Source: an uncultured Collinsella sp.
GTDB taxonomy: Bacteria; Actinomycetota; Coriobacteriia; Coriobacteriales; Coriobacteriaceae
Direction: 5' to 3'
Assembly: GCA_900543025.1 (NCBI GenBank)
Contig: UQPP01000010.1
Span: 1-56,578 of the forward strand
DNA: 56,578 nt
Positions 11,061-20,044 of the stretch are shown piece after piece; within the stretch, counting starts at the first letter, position 1, and every line of letters starts with the position of its first letter. Both the position numbers and the translations under genes were made by a program. Under the pieces are notes generated by a model. That model was not told where the DNA came from. It did no database searches and saw only the letters and a program-made list of their open reading frames with translations.

Positions 11061-11783
11061 TTAATCCTCCTGATAGACGAGCGTGCCGACGGGCTCACCC
11101 GAAAGCGCGCGCTTGACGGTGTCCTCGCCATCGATGTTGAGGACCAAAATCGGCATACGGTTATCCTGGCACAGTGCCGTAGCCGTGGAATCCATAACCT
11201 GCAGACCGCGGACGAGAACCTCGTGATAGGTAATCTTGTCAAAACGGACGGCATCGGCGCACTTGACGGGATCCTTGTCGTAGATGCCGTCAACCTTGGT
11301 GGCTTTAATCAGAATCTCGGCGCCGATCTCGCACGCACGAAGAGCCGCGGCGGTGTCGGTCGTAAAGTACGGATTGCCCGAACCGGCGGCAAAGATAACA
11401 ACGTTGCCCTTGGAAAGGTGGTTGATGGCGCGACGGCGAATATAGGGCTCGCAGATCTCGTTCATCTGGATAGCGCTCATCACGCGGCAGGGAACATCGT
11501 TATGCTCGAAGGCATCCTGCAGGGCGAGCGCGTTCATAACGGTTGCCAGCATGCCCATGTAGTCGGCCTGAGCACGCTCCATGCCACCGGCAGCGCCGGC
11601 CATGCCGCGGAAAATATTGCCGCCGCCGACAACGACGCCGACCTCATGGCCAACGGCGAGCAGCTCCTTGACCTGCTTGGCAAGATGGTCGGTAACCTTG
11701 GGGTCGATGCCATATTGGCCGTCGCCCATCAGTGCTTCGCCGGAAAGCTTAAGAAGCACGCGTTTATATCGGATGTCGGACAA
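11061..11783 (-). CDS. pyrH: UMP kinase
   Basis: Phosphorylates UMP to UDP with ATP; the bacterial hexameric amino-acid-kinase-fold enzyme. LLKLSGEALMG is the N-terminal phosphate-binding segment and VVGGGNIFRG the second glycine loop. 240 residues, full length. TTG start with AGGAGG about 7 bases upstream. It is the first gene after the tsf terminator, so it needs its own promoter or read-through from rpsB-tsf; no clear promoter was found in the ~60 bases between. Confidence 0.97.
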   Translation of the reverse strand: MSDIRYKRVLLKLSGEALMGDGQYGIDPKVTDHLAKQVKELLAVGHEVGVVVGGGNIFRGMAGAAGGMERAQADYMGMLATVMNALALQDAFEHNDVPCRVMSAIQMNEICEPYIRRRAINHLSKGNVVIFAAGSGNPYFTTDTAAALRACEIGAEILIKATKVDGIYDKDPVKCADAVRFDKITYHEVLVRGLQVMDSTATALCQDNRMPILVLNIDGEDTVKRALSGEPVGTLVYQED

Positions 11784-11841
11784 AGCGATCCTCCTTTAAT
11801 TAGACTCTCAATATGATATCAAAGGCTCTGATAAGAGCGAT

Positions 11842-11877
11842 GAAAAAGCAGGCTGTGAGTAAAACCCACAGCCTGCT
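11842..11877 (-). terminator. Terminator after tsf
   Basis: An 11-bp perfect stem (AGCAGGCTGTG) with a 9-nt loop and TTTTT on the minus strand, 24 bases beyond the tsf stop. It separates rpsB-tsf from pyrH onward. Confidence 0.9.
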
Positions 11878-11900
11878 CATTACCAGCTACAAGAGCTTAT

Positions 11901-12770
11901 TTACTCGCCACGGACCAGACGGTCAAAGGCAACGACGGTAATGGTGTCGCCGAGCTCCTTGGAGACCTGCTCAGCGTACTTCTTGATGGTGAGGGAGCTG
12001 TCCTTGATGAACTCCTGCTCGGTGAGCACGGACTGCTTGTAGAACTTCTCCAGACGGCCGACAGCCATCTTCTCCTGGATAGCCTCGGGCTTGCCGGACT
12101 CGGCAGCCTGGGCCATGTAGATCTGCTTCTCGTGCTCGACGGTCTCGGCCGGAACCTGATCGCGGGTAGCGCAGATCGGGGCGACGGCAGCAACCTGAAG
12201 GGCAACGTCGTGAGCGAAGGTCTTGAAGGACTCAGCCTGAGCGGTCTCGGCCTTCTCGAAGGCGAACTCGACGAGGACGCCGATCTTACCACCCATGTGG
12301 ATGTAAGAAGCGAGCGCGCCGTTCTCGGCCTTGCGGGCAGCGAAGCGGGAGATCTTCATGTTCTCGCCCATGATGTGAATCATCTCGGTGAGCTCAGAGG
12401 AAACGGTCTCCTCGCCCATCGGCTTCTCGAGCAGAGCGTCGACGTCAGCAGGCTCGGTGGTAGCGACAACCTCAGCGACCTTGGAAGCAAAGCCGGTGAA
12501 CTTGGCGTTAGAGCCAACGAAGTCGGTCTCGCAGGAGAGCTCAAGCAGAGCGCCGGTCTTGCCATCCTCGGAGACGAACGCGGCGACAGCGCCCTCGTTG
12601 GTCTCACGGCCAGCCTTCTTGGCAGCCTTGGCAAGGCCGTTCTTACGCAGAACGTCGACAGCGGCGTCCATGTCGCCGTCAGCCTCGACGAGAGCCTTCT
12701 TGCACTCCATCATCGGGGAGTCGGTCATCTCGCGGAGCTGCTTGACCATAGCGGCGGTAATCTGGGCCAT
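11901..12770 (-). CDS. tsf: Elongation factor Ts
   Basis: Nucleotide exchange factor for EF-Tu. It begins with MAQITAAMVKQLREMTDSPM, the classic N-terminal module ending in the conserved MMECKKAL; two EF-Ts core subdomains follow. 289 residues. The start has AAAGGA 6 bases upstream; an earlier in-frame ATG lacks support. Follows rpsB by 45 bases as in most bacteria. Confidence 0.98.
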   Translation of the reverse strand: MAQITAAMVKQLREMTDSPMMECKKALVEADGDMDAAVDVLRKNGLAKAAKKAGRETNEGAVAAFVSEDGKTGALLELSCETDFVGSNAKFTGFASKVAEVVATTEPADVDALLEKPMGEETVSSELTEMIHIMGENMKISRFAARKAENGALASYIHMGGKIGVLVEFAFEKAETAQAESFKTFAHDVALQVAAVAPICATRDQVPAETVEHEKQIYMAQAAESGKPEAIQEKMAVGRLEKFYKQSVLTEQEFIKDSSLTIKKYAEQVSKELGDTITVVAFDRLVRGE

Positions 12771-12815
12771 TGTGGTTCCTTTCAAAGAGATGAAAAAGAA
12801 TTAACTAAGACTGAT

Positions 12816-13544
12816 TTACTCGGCCTTGGGCTCAGCGGCCATCTCGGCCTCGGAGACCTGCTCCTTGCCGGAGCCAGCGAGGCAGGCGTCAGCCATGAGC
12901 TCGCACATAAGGGTGACAGCGGAGATAGCGTCATCGTTGCAGGGGATGCCGTACTCGACCTCGTCGGGATCGGAGTTGGTGTCGATCAGAGCGACGACGG
13001 GGATGTTCAGGCGCTGAGCCTCCTTGATGGCGTTCTCCTCGCGCTTGGTGTCGATGACGAAGAGAGCCTGGGGCAGACCCTTCATGTCGCGAGCGCCACC
13101 GAGGTTGGTCTGGAGCTTGGTGAGCTCCTTGCCGAGAACAGCCTGCTCCTTCTTGGGCAGAACAGCCATGCGGCCGTCCTCGACCATGGCCTCGAGCTCC
13201 TCCATGCGGTTGATGCGGGAGCGGATGGTGACGAAGTTGGTCAGCATACCGCCGAGCCAACGCTGGTTGATGTAGGGCATGTTGGCGCGCTCAGCAGCGT
13301 TCTTGACGGCCTCCTGAGCCTGCTTCTTGGTGCCGACGAACAGCACGTTGCCACCCTTGGCGACGTTCTTGACGAAGGTGTAGGCCTGGTCGGCGTCGAG
13401 GATGGTCTGCTTGAGGTCGAGGATGTAGATGCCGTTGCGCTCACCGAAGATGAACGGCTTCATCTTAGGGTTCCAGCGACGGGTCTGGTGACCGAAGTGG
13501 CAGCCGGCCTCGAGCAGGGTGCGGATATTAATCTTGGTAGCCAT
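12816..13544 (-). CDS. rpsB: Ribosomal protein S2
   Basis: Small-subunit protein uS2. GCHFGHQTRRWNPKMKPFIF and the NLGGARDMKGLP region are family signatures. 242 residues with an acidic tail. Strong AGGAGG 6 bases before ATG. Its leader of about 135 bases is preceded by a good sigma-70-type promoter, so rpsB-tsf is one transcript ending at the terminator after tsf. Confidence 0.98.
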   Translation of the reverse strand: MATKINIRTLLEAGCHFGHQTRRWNPKMKPFIFGERNGIYILDLKQTILDADQAYTFVKNVAKGGNVLFVGTKKQAQEAVKNAAERANMPYINQRWLGGMLTNFVTIRSRINRMEELEAMVEDGRMAVLPKKEQAVLGKELTKLQTNLGGARDMKGLPQALFVIDTKREENAIKEAQRLNIPVVALIDTNSDPDEVEYGIPCNDDAISAVTLMCELMADACLAGSGKEQVSEAEMAAEPKAE

Positions 13545-13685
13545 GTTAAACCTCCTGTGGTTTGCCTCCGCGCGGGGTCATCCTCCAAAACCAACCCGGA
13601 CATGTGCTACCAAAGCCCGGGCACCACGGTATGAAGTAGCCGCGCGTGCGTGATAAAAACATGTTGCCGCGAAGCAACCCGATGA
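13545..13685 (-). promoter_or_regulatory. 5' leader of rpsB, possible S2 autoregulatory RNA
   Basis: About 135 untranslated bases between the predicted start of transcription and rpsB. It contains a small hairpin (GTTGC-TTCGCG-GCAAC) near its 5' end. In other bacteria S2 represses its own mRNA through the leader; whether this leader does so is inference. Confidence 0.35.
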
Positions 13686-13714
13686 ATGATAGCAGGAATG
13701 CATCTTCCTGCCAA
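13686..13714 (-). promoter_or_regulatory. Promoter of rpsB-tsf
   Basis: TTGGCA, 17 bases, TATCAT on the minus strand: a near-consensus -35/-10 pair at ideal spacing. Confidence 0.65.
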
Positions 13715-13763
13715 CCCGCAATCAAAACCACACACCTGAGCGCGGCGCGGGACGTCCCAGCCA

Positions 13764-14606
13764 CTATTCGCCGCGGGGATGGGCTTGAGCCACAGCCCGC
13801 TTAAGCCGATCGGGTGTGAGATGCGTGTAGATCTGCGTCGTGGACAGGCTCGCATGGCCCAGCAGCTCTTGAACCGAGCGCAGGTCCGCACCGCCCTCGA
13901 GCAAGTCGGTCGCAAAGGTATGGCGCATCGCATGCGGGGCGAATTCAGCCGGAATGCCGGCGAGCGTCGCCAGCATATGGAACCGCCGCCTGAGCATGGC
14001 GGCACTCATGCGATTGCCGCGCGCCGATATAAGCAGCGGATGCGGCCCGGTAGCGGGGTCGCGGCGCTTTGCCTGAGCGAGCAACTCCGGCCTCCCCTCC
14101 TCAATATAGAGACGCGTCACCTCGAGCGCACGACGATACAGAGGAACGATACGCTCCTTGCTCCCCTTGCCCCACAGGCGCAGCGTTCGCTCGGACCAAG
14201 CGATGGACTCCACATTGAGTGCTGCGAGCTCAGAGATACGAGCACCCGAGGCATAGAGCAGCTCGAGCATCGCCGCATCGCGCAGTCCCGCGGGTGTTGA
14301 GGTATCGGGGGCTTTGAGCAGCGCCTCCACCTGTTGGGTCGTAAGGACGCCCGGCAGGTCACGCGGCAGCTTGGGCGACGCGATCGCCGAGACCGCATCG
14401 CCCTCGACAATCCCCTCGGCAGCCATCCAGCGATAGAGAGATCGAATAGCCGACAGGTGCGCCGCAAGCGTTCGGGGAGCCACCTGCTCACGCGAAAGCT
14501 CGGCAAGATAGCGACGAATGGTGCGCACGTCGGCAGCGAAAGCATCGATATCCTCGCGCTCGCACCAGGCAGCGAAGCGCTCCAGCCTCGAGCCGTAGGC
14601 CGTCAT
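13764..14606 (-). CDS. xerC: Tyrosine recombinase XerC/XerD type
   Basis: Site-specific recombinase, probably resolving chromosome dimers. The catalytic domain shows the first Arg in SGARISEL, HAMRHTFATDLL (His-x-x-Arg), LGHASLSTTQIY (His and the nucleophile Tyr). The first standard start codon (ATG) gives 280 residues, but the frame upstream stays open and encodes a typical Xer N-terminus (SFIAYIARVEGLSPNT) for about 26 more codons. No ATG, GTG or TTG lies there. GGAGG sits upstream of a CTG (14690) and an ATA (14684), so a rare start is likely and the true protein is ~306-308 residues. It would overlap the trmFO stop. Last gene of the yraN-comM-dprA-trmFO-xerC run. Confidence 0.9.
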   Translation of the reverse strand: MTAYGSRLERFAAWCEREDIDAFAADVRTIRRYLAELSREQVAPRTLAAHLSAIRSLYRWMAAEGIVEGDAVSAIASPKLPRDLPGVLTTQQVEALLKAPDTSTPAGLRDAAMLELLYASGARISELAALNVESIAWSERTLRLWGKGSKERIVPLYRRALEVTRLYIEEGRPELLAQAKRRDPATGPHPLLISARGNRMSAAMLRRRFHMLATLAGIPAEFAPHAMRHTFATDLLEGGADLRSVQELLGHASLSTTQIYTHLTPDRLKRAVAQAHPRGE

Positions 14607-14680
14607 CGTGTTGGGAGAAAGTCCCTCGACGCGTGCGATATAGGCGATAAACGAGTCGACGGTGTCGTACAGGTCAAAGG

Positions 14681-16018
14681 CTATGACCAGTCGCCTCCAA
14701 ACAAGTCGGAACGCGTGGCCAAGTAGGCGTCGAGGGCCTCGAGCGCACGGTCCGCATAGGCCTGATAGCGGTCGCGTTTGCTGCGGCGCTTACCATCCTC
14801 GAGTGGCGGCACCAGGCCAAAGTTGACATGCATAGGCTGATAGCCCACGGTGGCAGGATCGGTCGCATAGCCCACGAGCGCACCCAGGGCGCCCACACGC
14901 GGCAACTCGACGCCCGCGGCACCGATAGCCTCGGCATAAGTGTTAAGCGCCGCGAGCAGACCTGTCGCCACGGCTTCCATGTACCCCTCGGTGCCGGTGA
15001 TCTGACCGGCCAGGCGCACACCGGTACCGGGCACGGCAAAGGTGCCATCGAGCACATGCGGGGCGTCGACAAAGGTATTGCGGTGCATGACACCGTAGCG
15101 GAAGAACTCAGCGTTCTCCAGGCCCGGCACCATATGGAAGACGCGCTTCTGCTCGCCAAAGGTCAAGTTGGTCTGGAAGCCCACCAGGTTATAGGCGGTC
15201 TTCTCCTTGTTCTCGGCACGCAGCTGAATCGCCGCCCAGGGGCGACGTCCGGTACGCGGGTCGGTAAGGCCGACTGGCTTCATGGCGCCAAAGCGAATGG
15301 CGTCCTTGCCGGTGCGTGCAACCTCCTCGGCAGGCTGGCAGGCCTGGAACAGATCGCCGCCCTCAAAATCCTTGAGCACCACGCGGTCGGCCGTGGTAAG
15401 CGCCTCGATAAAGGCCTCGTACTCCTCCTTGTTGAGCGGAGCATTGAGATAGTCGCCGCTCCCCTGCTCCTCGTAGCGCGACTGCGAGAACAGCAGGTCC
15501 ATATCGAGCGTGGAGGCATCGACGATCGGCGCCGCAGCATCAAAGAATGCCAGGGCATCGCCACCGACGAGCTTCATAACCTCTTCGCTCAGCGCCGGTG
15601 AACACAGCGGGCCCGCGGCAATGACCACGTGACCCTCGGGAATCTGCGTGACCTCGCCGTGCACGACCTCGATATTGGGACGAGCGGCAACCTCGGCCTC
15701 GACAAGCTCGGAAAACTTGACGCGGTCGACCGCCAAGGCGCCACCGGCGGGAACAGCCGCGCGATGGGCGCAATCGAGCAGGACAGAACCCATGCGCTCA
15801 AGCTCGGCCTTCAGCAAACCAGCCGCGGAATCCGGACGAGCAGACTTAAACGAATTGGAGCAGACGAGCTCTGCCAGGTGATCGGTATGGTGGGCCGGGG
15901 AGCTCACCTGGGGGCGCATCTCGCACAGCTTTACGGCAAACCCGCGATCTGCCAGCTGGATCGCGCATTCCGAACCCGCCAGACCGCCACCGATAACTGT
16001 CACCTGATCGAACTGCAT
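14681..16018 (-). CDS. trmFO: Methylenetetrahydrofolate-tRNA-(uracil-5-)-methyltransferase
   Basis: Folate- and FAD-dependent enzyme that makes m5U54 in the T-loop of tRNA. FAD-binding VTVIGGGLAGSECA is at the N-terminus; VCSNSFKS holds a functional Cys of the family; ITGTEGYMEAVATG is a C-terminal dinucleotide-binding signature. 445 residues. I start at the ATG with AAAGGTG 7 bases upstream; a TTG two codons earlier is possible. Between dprA and xerC, as often in Gram-positives. Confidence 0.96.
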   Translation of the reverse strand: MQFDQVTVIGGGLAGSECAIQLADRGFAVKLCEMRPQVSSPAHHTDHLAELVCSNSFKSARPDSAAGLLKAELERMGSVLLDCAHRAAVPAGGALAVDRVKFSELVEAEVAARPNIEVVHGEVTQIPEGHVVIAAGPLCSPALSEEVMKLVGGDALAFFDAAAPIVDASTLDMDLLFSQSRYEEQGSGDYLNAPLNKEEYEAFIEALTTADRVVLKDFEGGDLFQACQPAEEVARTGKDAIRFGAMKPVGLTDPRTGRRPWAAIQLRAENKEKTAYNLVGFQTNLTFGEQKRVFHMVPGLENAEFFRYGVMHRNTFVDAPHVLDGTFAVPGTGVRLAGQITGTEGYMEAVATGLLAALNTYAEAIGAAGVELPRVGALGALVGYATDPATVGYQPMHVNFGLVPPLEDGKRRSKRDRYQAYADRALEALDAYLATRSDLFGGDWS

Positions 16019-16032
16019 CTGCAAACACCTTT

Positions 16033-16965
16033 CTAATTGACACGTTTTCCATTGTGACCGAAGGGTGTCTGGGCGTGAAGGGCAAACTTGGAGGGCGCAT
16101 ACCTTCCATCCATCATGCGCTCGATAAGGCCCTCGAGTTCAAGCGAACCCAAGAGTTTGAGTACGCCGGCAGCATCGAGCGAGACGAGCGCCGCAATGTC
16201 GTCGACCTTGAGCGGAGAGGCGATGAGCGCATGCATCACGGTCCGCTGCGTTGGATCCAGGTCGGCAATGCCGGGAGCATCGGGGCGCGAGTAGCGCAGG
16301 ATGCCGTAGATGCGTGAGATAGCCATCTCGATAGATTCCTCGTCGATGATGCAGCAGGCACCGTTTGCAATGAGGTAATTCGTGCCACGCGACTCGGGCG
16401 ATAGGATCGACCCCGGCACGGCAAGAAGTTCGCGCCCCAAATCCATAGCAGCCTCGGCTGTAGAAAACGTCCCGGAAGGCATACCTGCCTCGGATACAAA
16501 GAGGGCTTGCGACAGGGCCGCGATTACGCGATTGCGGCGCGGAAAAGCAAACTTGCGCGGACCCATGCCCCACGGAGAGATCGACACGACCGCGCCACCC
16601 GTATCGAGCGTGCGGGTAATAAGCCCCGCGCTCGAACGCGGGTAGACCACGTCGGCGCCCGTCCCCAGCACCACAACGTGTTTGCCGCCGGCGTTGACCG
16701 CAGCCCAACCCGAGGCCTGGTCACAACCGACCGCACCGCCCGAAACTACCGTCACTCCCGCCTCAACCGCCACCTTCGCCGCAAGCTCTGCCACGGCAAG
16801 ACCATACGGCGAGGCCTTGCGCGCGCCGATGATGGAGAGCGCGGGCGTCGAAAGCACCTCGGGGTTGCCGCGCACATAAAGCGTCTGGGGTAAATCAGAA
16901 AGCTCCAAAACGGTCTCGGGATACAACGCATCACCTGGATGCAGCTCGAAGGTCCCCTCGGCCAT
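16033..16965 (-). CDS. dprA: DNA-processing protein DprA
   Basis: Binds incoming single-stranded DNA and loads RecA during transformation. The Rossmann-like core has LSIIGARKASPYG, VVSGGAVGCDQ, VVLGTGADVVYP and FPRRNRVIAALSQ. A C-terminal winged helix follows (about residues 235-300). At 310 residues it lacks the N-terminal SAM domain of longer homologues. The ATG overlaps the comM stop (ATGA); GGAGGG lies just upstream. Together with comM it points to a transformation capacity, though DprA also occurs in species not known to be competent. Confidence 0.95.
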   Translation of the reverse strand: MAEGTFELHPGDALYPETVLELSDLPQTLYVRGNPEVLSTPALSIIGARKASPYGLAVAELAAKVAVEAGVTVVSGGAVGCDQASGWAAVNAGGKHVVVLGTGADVVYPRSSAGLITRTLDTGGAVVSISPWGMGPRKFAFPRRNRVIAALSQALFVSEAGMPSGTFSTAEAAMDLGRELLAVPGSILSPESRGTNYLIANGACCIIDEESIEMAISRIYGILRYSRPDAPGIADLDPTQRTVMHALIASPLKVDDIAALVSLDAAGVLKLLGSLELEGLIERMMDGRYAPSKFALHAQTPFGHNGKRVN

Positions 16966-18488
16966 CATTGGTCCCTCCTTCCCTGGTACATCGCCGCCTC
17001 GAGCACGTGGTCCTGCGTCACTTGCTCGCTCTCGGCGACATCTGCGATCGTACGCGCAATGCGAACCAGGCGCACGATGCCACGCCCTGTAAGATGCGTG
17101 CGTTTGGATAGGCCGAGTACGCATTTCTCGGCAGCATCATCAAGCTCAAAGGTCGAAACGACGCCGTCAATGGACCGCGTGTCGTCATCCTCGGCCTCGG
17201 CATCTGCATCGTCCATACGGGATTCGCGCCAAGCGCGAAAAGCGCGACCGCGCACAACGTAGTCACGTAACTCGGCCGACGACATACCCTCTGCGCCCTC
17301 GATAATCACTTGAGGGTCGGGACGGGTCACATCGATCATCATGTCGATACGGTCGGCCAAAGGACCGCGCAGTTTAGACCGATAGCGCTCGACCATCGCC
17401 GCCGAGCAGCGACACGGTACCTCGCGATCGACCAAAAAGCCGCAGGGGCAGGGATTGCTCGCAGCCAGCAGCTGAAAGCGCGACGGGAAGGTAAAAGCCC
17501 CATCGACGCGTACGATCCTCACGTAGCCGCGCTCGATGGGCTGACGCAGCGTCTGCAGTACGCCCGTGGGAAACTCGGCAAGCTCGTCCAAAAAGAGCAC
17601 GCCGCCATGAGCAAGGCTGATCTCACCCGGGTGCACCGGGCGCCCACCGCCAATGAGGCCCGCCGTTGAAATGCTGTGATGGGGGCTTCGAAACGGCCGA
17701 CGACCTGCCAATAAGCCATCGATGTTCTCGCCCAAGACCGAATGGATGCACAGTGCCTCCTGCTGATCCTCAACGGAAAGCTCGGGCAGGATGCCGGTCA
17801 TACGGCGTGCGAGCATGGTCTTGCCCGAACCGGGCGAGCCGATCATGAGCAGGCCGAGCTCGCCGGCCGCCGCAAGCGCCATGCCGCGTTTAGCGACTTC
17901 CTGCCCCAGCACGTCTGCATAGTCGAGCTCGGGCTCAAAGGTCGCCTCGACACCCTCGGAATCCAAGTAGTGCCGTGCGGCATCGCCCATGCCGTGAGCA
18001 AGCTGAGACAGATGGTCGATAAAGCCGCAATCCACGCCCGCGAGTGGCACATGCTGGTCGGACCTGCCGGCGATAAAAGACAGCCCCATGTCGCGAGCCA
18101 ATAGCTGAAACGCCACCTCGCCTTTGACAGGAAGCACCGTGCCGTCCAAGCCGAGCTCGCCGGCGATAAGACAACGATCGAGGTTGTCGCGGGGAATCTG
18201 ACCATCGGCCGCTAGAACCGCGATGGCGATGGGCAGATCAAAGCCGCTACCGGTCTTGCGAATATCGCCGGGCGCCAGGTTGACCGTAATGCCCGAGCGC
18301 GGGATCTCAAAGCCGGCCGAGCGCATCGCACAGCGAATACGACCACGTGACTCCATCACCTCCATACTCGGGATGCCGAGCATCTGAATGCCCGGAACGC
18401 CGCCGGCAAGCGAGACCTCGACCGTGACGGGGATCGCCTCGACGCCGCGGATGCAGGCCGCGTGAACGGCAAACGTCTCGAACGCCAT
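16965..18488 (-). CDS. comM: YifB/ComM family Mg-chelatase-like AAA+ ATPase
   Basis: ComM is a hexameric helicase that promotes branch migration during transformation. Domains in order: Lon-like N-terminal domain (~1-170) with LAPGDIRKTGSGFDLPIA, AAA+ core with Walker A GSPGSGKTML and Walker B GGVLFLDELAEF, then the C-terminal Mg_chelatase_C helices. The CPCG and CRC cysteines are the usual small zinc-like insert. 507 residues, ATG overlapping the yraN stop with AGGTG upstream. Complete, and flanked by dprA, its usual partner. Confidence 0.94.
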   Translation of the reverse strand: MAFETFAVHAACIRGVEAIPVTVEVSLAGGVPGIQMLGIPSMEVMESRGRIRCAMRSAGFEIPRSGITVNLAPGDIRKTGSGFDLPIAIAVLAADGQIPRDNLDRCLIAGELGLDGTVLPVKGEVAFQLLARDMGLSFIAGRSDQHVPLAGVDCGFIDHLSQLAHGMGDAARHYLDSEGVEATFEPELDYADVLGQEVAKRGMALAAAGELGLLMIGSPGSGKTMLARRMTGILPELSVEDQQEALCIHSVLGENIDGLLAGRRPFRSPHHSISTAGLIGGGRPVHPGEISLAHGGVLFLDELAEFPTGVLQTLRQPIERGYVRIVRVDGAFTFPSRFQLLAASNPCPCGFLVDREVPCRCSAAMVERYRSKLRGPLADRIDMMIDVTRPDPQVIIEGAEGMSSAELRDYVVRGRAFRAWRESRMDDADAEAEDDDTRSIDGVVSTFELDDAAEKCVLGLSKRTHLTGRGIVRLVRIARTIADVAESEQVTQDHVLEAAMYQGRRDQ

Positions 18489-18973
18489 CACGACACCTGC
18501 CAATCGAACGCGTTGTACTGATGCTCGATCTCGGCGATATGCCCGCCGCGAATGGTGACACCCACTGCATCGAAGCGGATCGCCTTGAGCGGATAGGGCT
18601 CCATGAGATAGCAACTTGCGATACGGCGATACCGACGCTGCTTTTGGGCATCCACGGCCTCCTCGGGAAAGACCCGCGTGGTGCAATCCAGGGCGACGCG
18701 CCTGGTCTTGACCTCGGCCATCACCACGACATCGTCAAGCTCATCGAGCAACACCAGGTCGGCCTCGCCCTCAGTGCAACGATAGCCCTGCTCCAGCAAG
18801 GTGTAGCCGCGCTCGTTAAAGTAGTCGATGGTGATCAGCTCGCCCAGCATGCCCAGCTCGCGAGGACTGAGCCCCTTGATAAACTCGGGCGTCATCGCCC
18901 CGCAGTCGAGCTCGCCGTTTTCCCAACGCTCCTTGAGCTGCTGCGTCTTGCTCTTTTTGCTTGCGGCACTCAT
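18488..18973 (-). CDS. yraN: UPF0102 family YraN-like putative nuclease
   Basis: A 161-residue protein with a restriction-endonuclease-like core: GELITIDYFNERGY, then GEADLVLLD and VMAEVKTR, which form the Glu/Asp-EVK active-site pattern. The biochemical role is unknown. About 45 N-terminal residues are extra compared with the short family form. ATG start with GGAAAGGAG upstream; first gene of the run that continues into comM with a stop/start overlap. Confidence 0.9.
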   Translation of the reverse strand: MSAASKKSKTQQLKERWENGELDCGAMTPEFIKGLSPRELGMLGELITIDYFNERGYTLLEQGYRCTEGEADLVLLDELDDVVVMAEVKTRRVALDCTTRVFPEEAVDAQKQRRYRRIASCYLMEPYPLKAIRFDAVGVTIRGGHIAEIEHQYNAFDWQVS

Positions 18974-19071
18974 GGGGTCTCCTTTCCAGCACACTGCATT
19001 GCCCCGATGATGAGGGCACCTTTCATGCGGGTAAGTACCGGAAGCAAACCAAAAGCTGACCAAATGCCGTC

Positions 19072-19113
19072 AAAAAACGGGCCGTACGCAGCAATGTTGT
19101 TGCATACGGCCCG
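19072..19113 (-). terminator. Terminator after rnhB
   Basis: A 9-bp GC-rich outer stem (CGGGCCGTA) with further inner pairing, followed by TTTTTT on the minus strand. It separates rnhB from yraN onward. Confidence 0.9.
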
Positions 19114-19162
19114 CTACCAGCAGGTTTATAGAATCCCAAAGGTCCCTGTCTCCACAATTGAC

Positions 19163-19951
19163 CTAGAAAAGGCGCTCAGTCTGCAGAAAGTTTCCGCAAA
19201 AGCTCACGCGGTGCAGCGGACAAAGTCCATGTTTGCGAATGGCCTCGATGTGCTCGGGACTCGCATAGCCCTTCGACTCGGCCAGATGGTACTCGGGATA
19301 CTCGGCGTCGTACTCGACCATCATCTCGTCACGCGTGACCTTGGCCATGATGGACGCCGCGGCGATGCAGGCGATTTTGGCATCGCCCTTCACCACATCG
19401 CGCTCGTTAGGAACGGCGCCCAGGGGGTTGCCGTCCATGAGGACGCAATCGGGCTCGAGCCCCGTATCGGCCACCGCACCCGCGACGGCGGTACGGATAG
19501 CGCGGGCCATACCCATCTCATCAATATCCTTAGGCGCGATATGGCAAAAACCGATCGCCGTCGCCACCTCGGCAATCTTCACTGAGAGCAACTCGCGGCG
19601 CGCGGGCGTGAGCTTTTTGGAATCGTTGATACCCCAGACGCGCGGCTCCATAGGAAGGCAGACGGCGCATACCGTCAAAGGACCGGCCACCGATCCGCGA
19701 CCCACCTCGTCGACACCAACGACCACCCCATCGCCGCCAAGCTCATGCATAAGCTCGTACATGTCATTGACGCGCTCGCGCTCGGCAAGTTCCTTGGCAT
19801 GGCGCTTAAGAGCACGCTCGCAAGCCTTGATCACCTGCTGGCGCGGGTCCTCGCGATAATGCTCCACGAGGGCGGGGATCTCCTCAAACGTTGCGCTCGC
19901 CAGCTCTCCGGCGACCTGCGATGCCGAAACCGAGCTCGTCATATTGGCCAT
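19163..19951 (-). CDS. rnhB: Ribonuclease HII
   Basis: Removes ribonucleotides from DNA-RNA hybrids. Catalytic Asp-Glu-Gly-Asp-Asp set: VGVDEVGRGSVAGP starts the catalytic domain near residue 79, CVLMDGNPL and AKIACIAAASIMAKVTRD follow. About 75 extra N-terminal residues resemble the extended form seen in Bacillus RnhB. 262 residues; ATG with AGGAGGG 6 bases upstream. It lies between rplS and yraN with a terminator on each side, so it is monocistronic. Confidence 0.95.
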   Translation of the reverse strand: MANMTSSVSASQVAGELASATFEEIPALVEHYREDPRQQVIKACERALKRHAKELAERERVNDMYELMHELGGDGVVVGVDEVGRGSVAGPLTVCAVCLPMEPRVWGINDSKKLTPARRELLSVKIAEVATAIGFCHIAPKDIDEMGMARAIRTAVAGAVADTGLEPDCVLMDGNPLGAVPNERDVVKGDAKIACIAAASIMAKVTRDEMMVEYDAEYPEYHLAESKGYASPEHIEAIRKHGLCPLHRVSFCGNFLQTERLF

Positions 19952-19980
19952 ACCAGGCCCTCCTTGCATGCAAATCAGAT

Positions 19981-20010
19981 AAAAAGAAGGGCCACCCGAA
20001 GGTGACCCTT
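19981..20010 (-). terminator. Terminator after rplS
   Basis: A 10-bp stem with one G-U pair and the stable TTCG loop, followed by CTTTTTATC on the minus strand, 35 bases past the rplS stop. Confidence 0.9.
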
Positions 20011-20044
20011 ACGTCCAAACGAGTGGACAGACGCTGCGTTCTTC

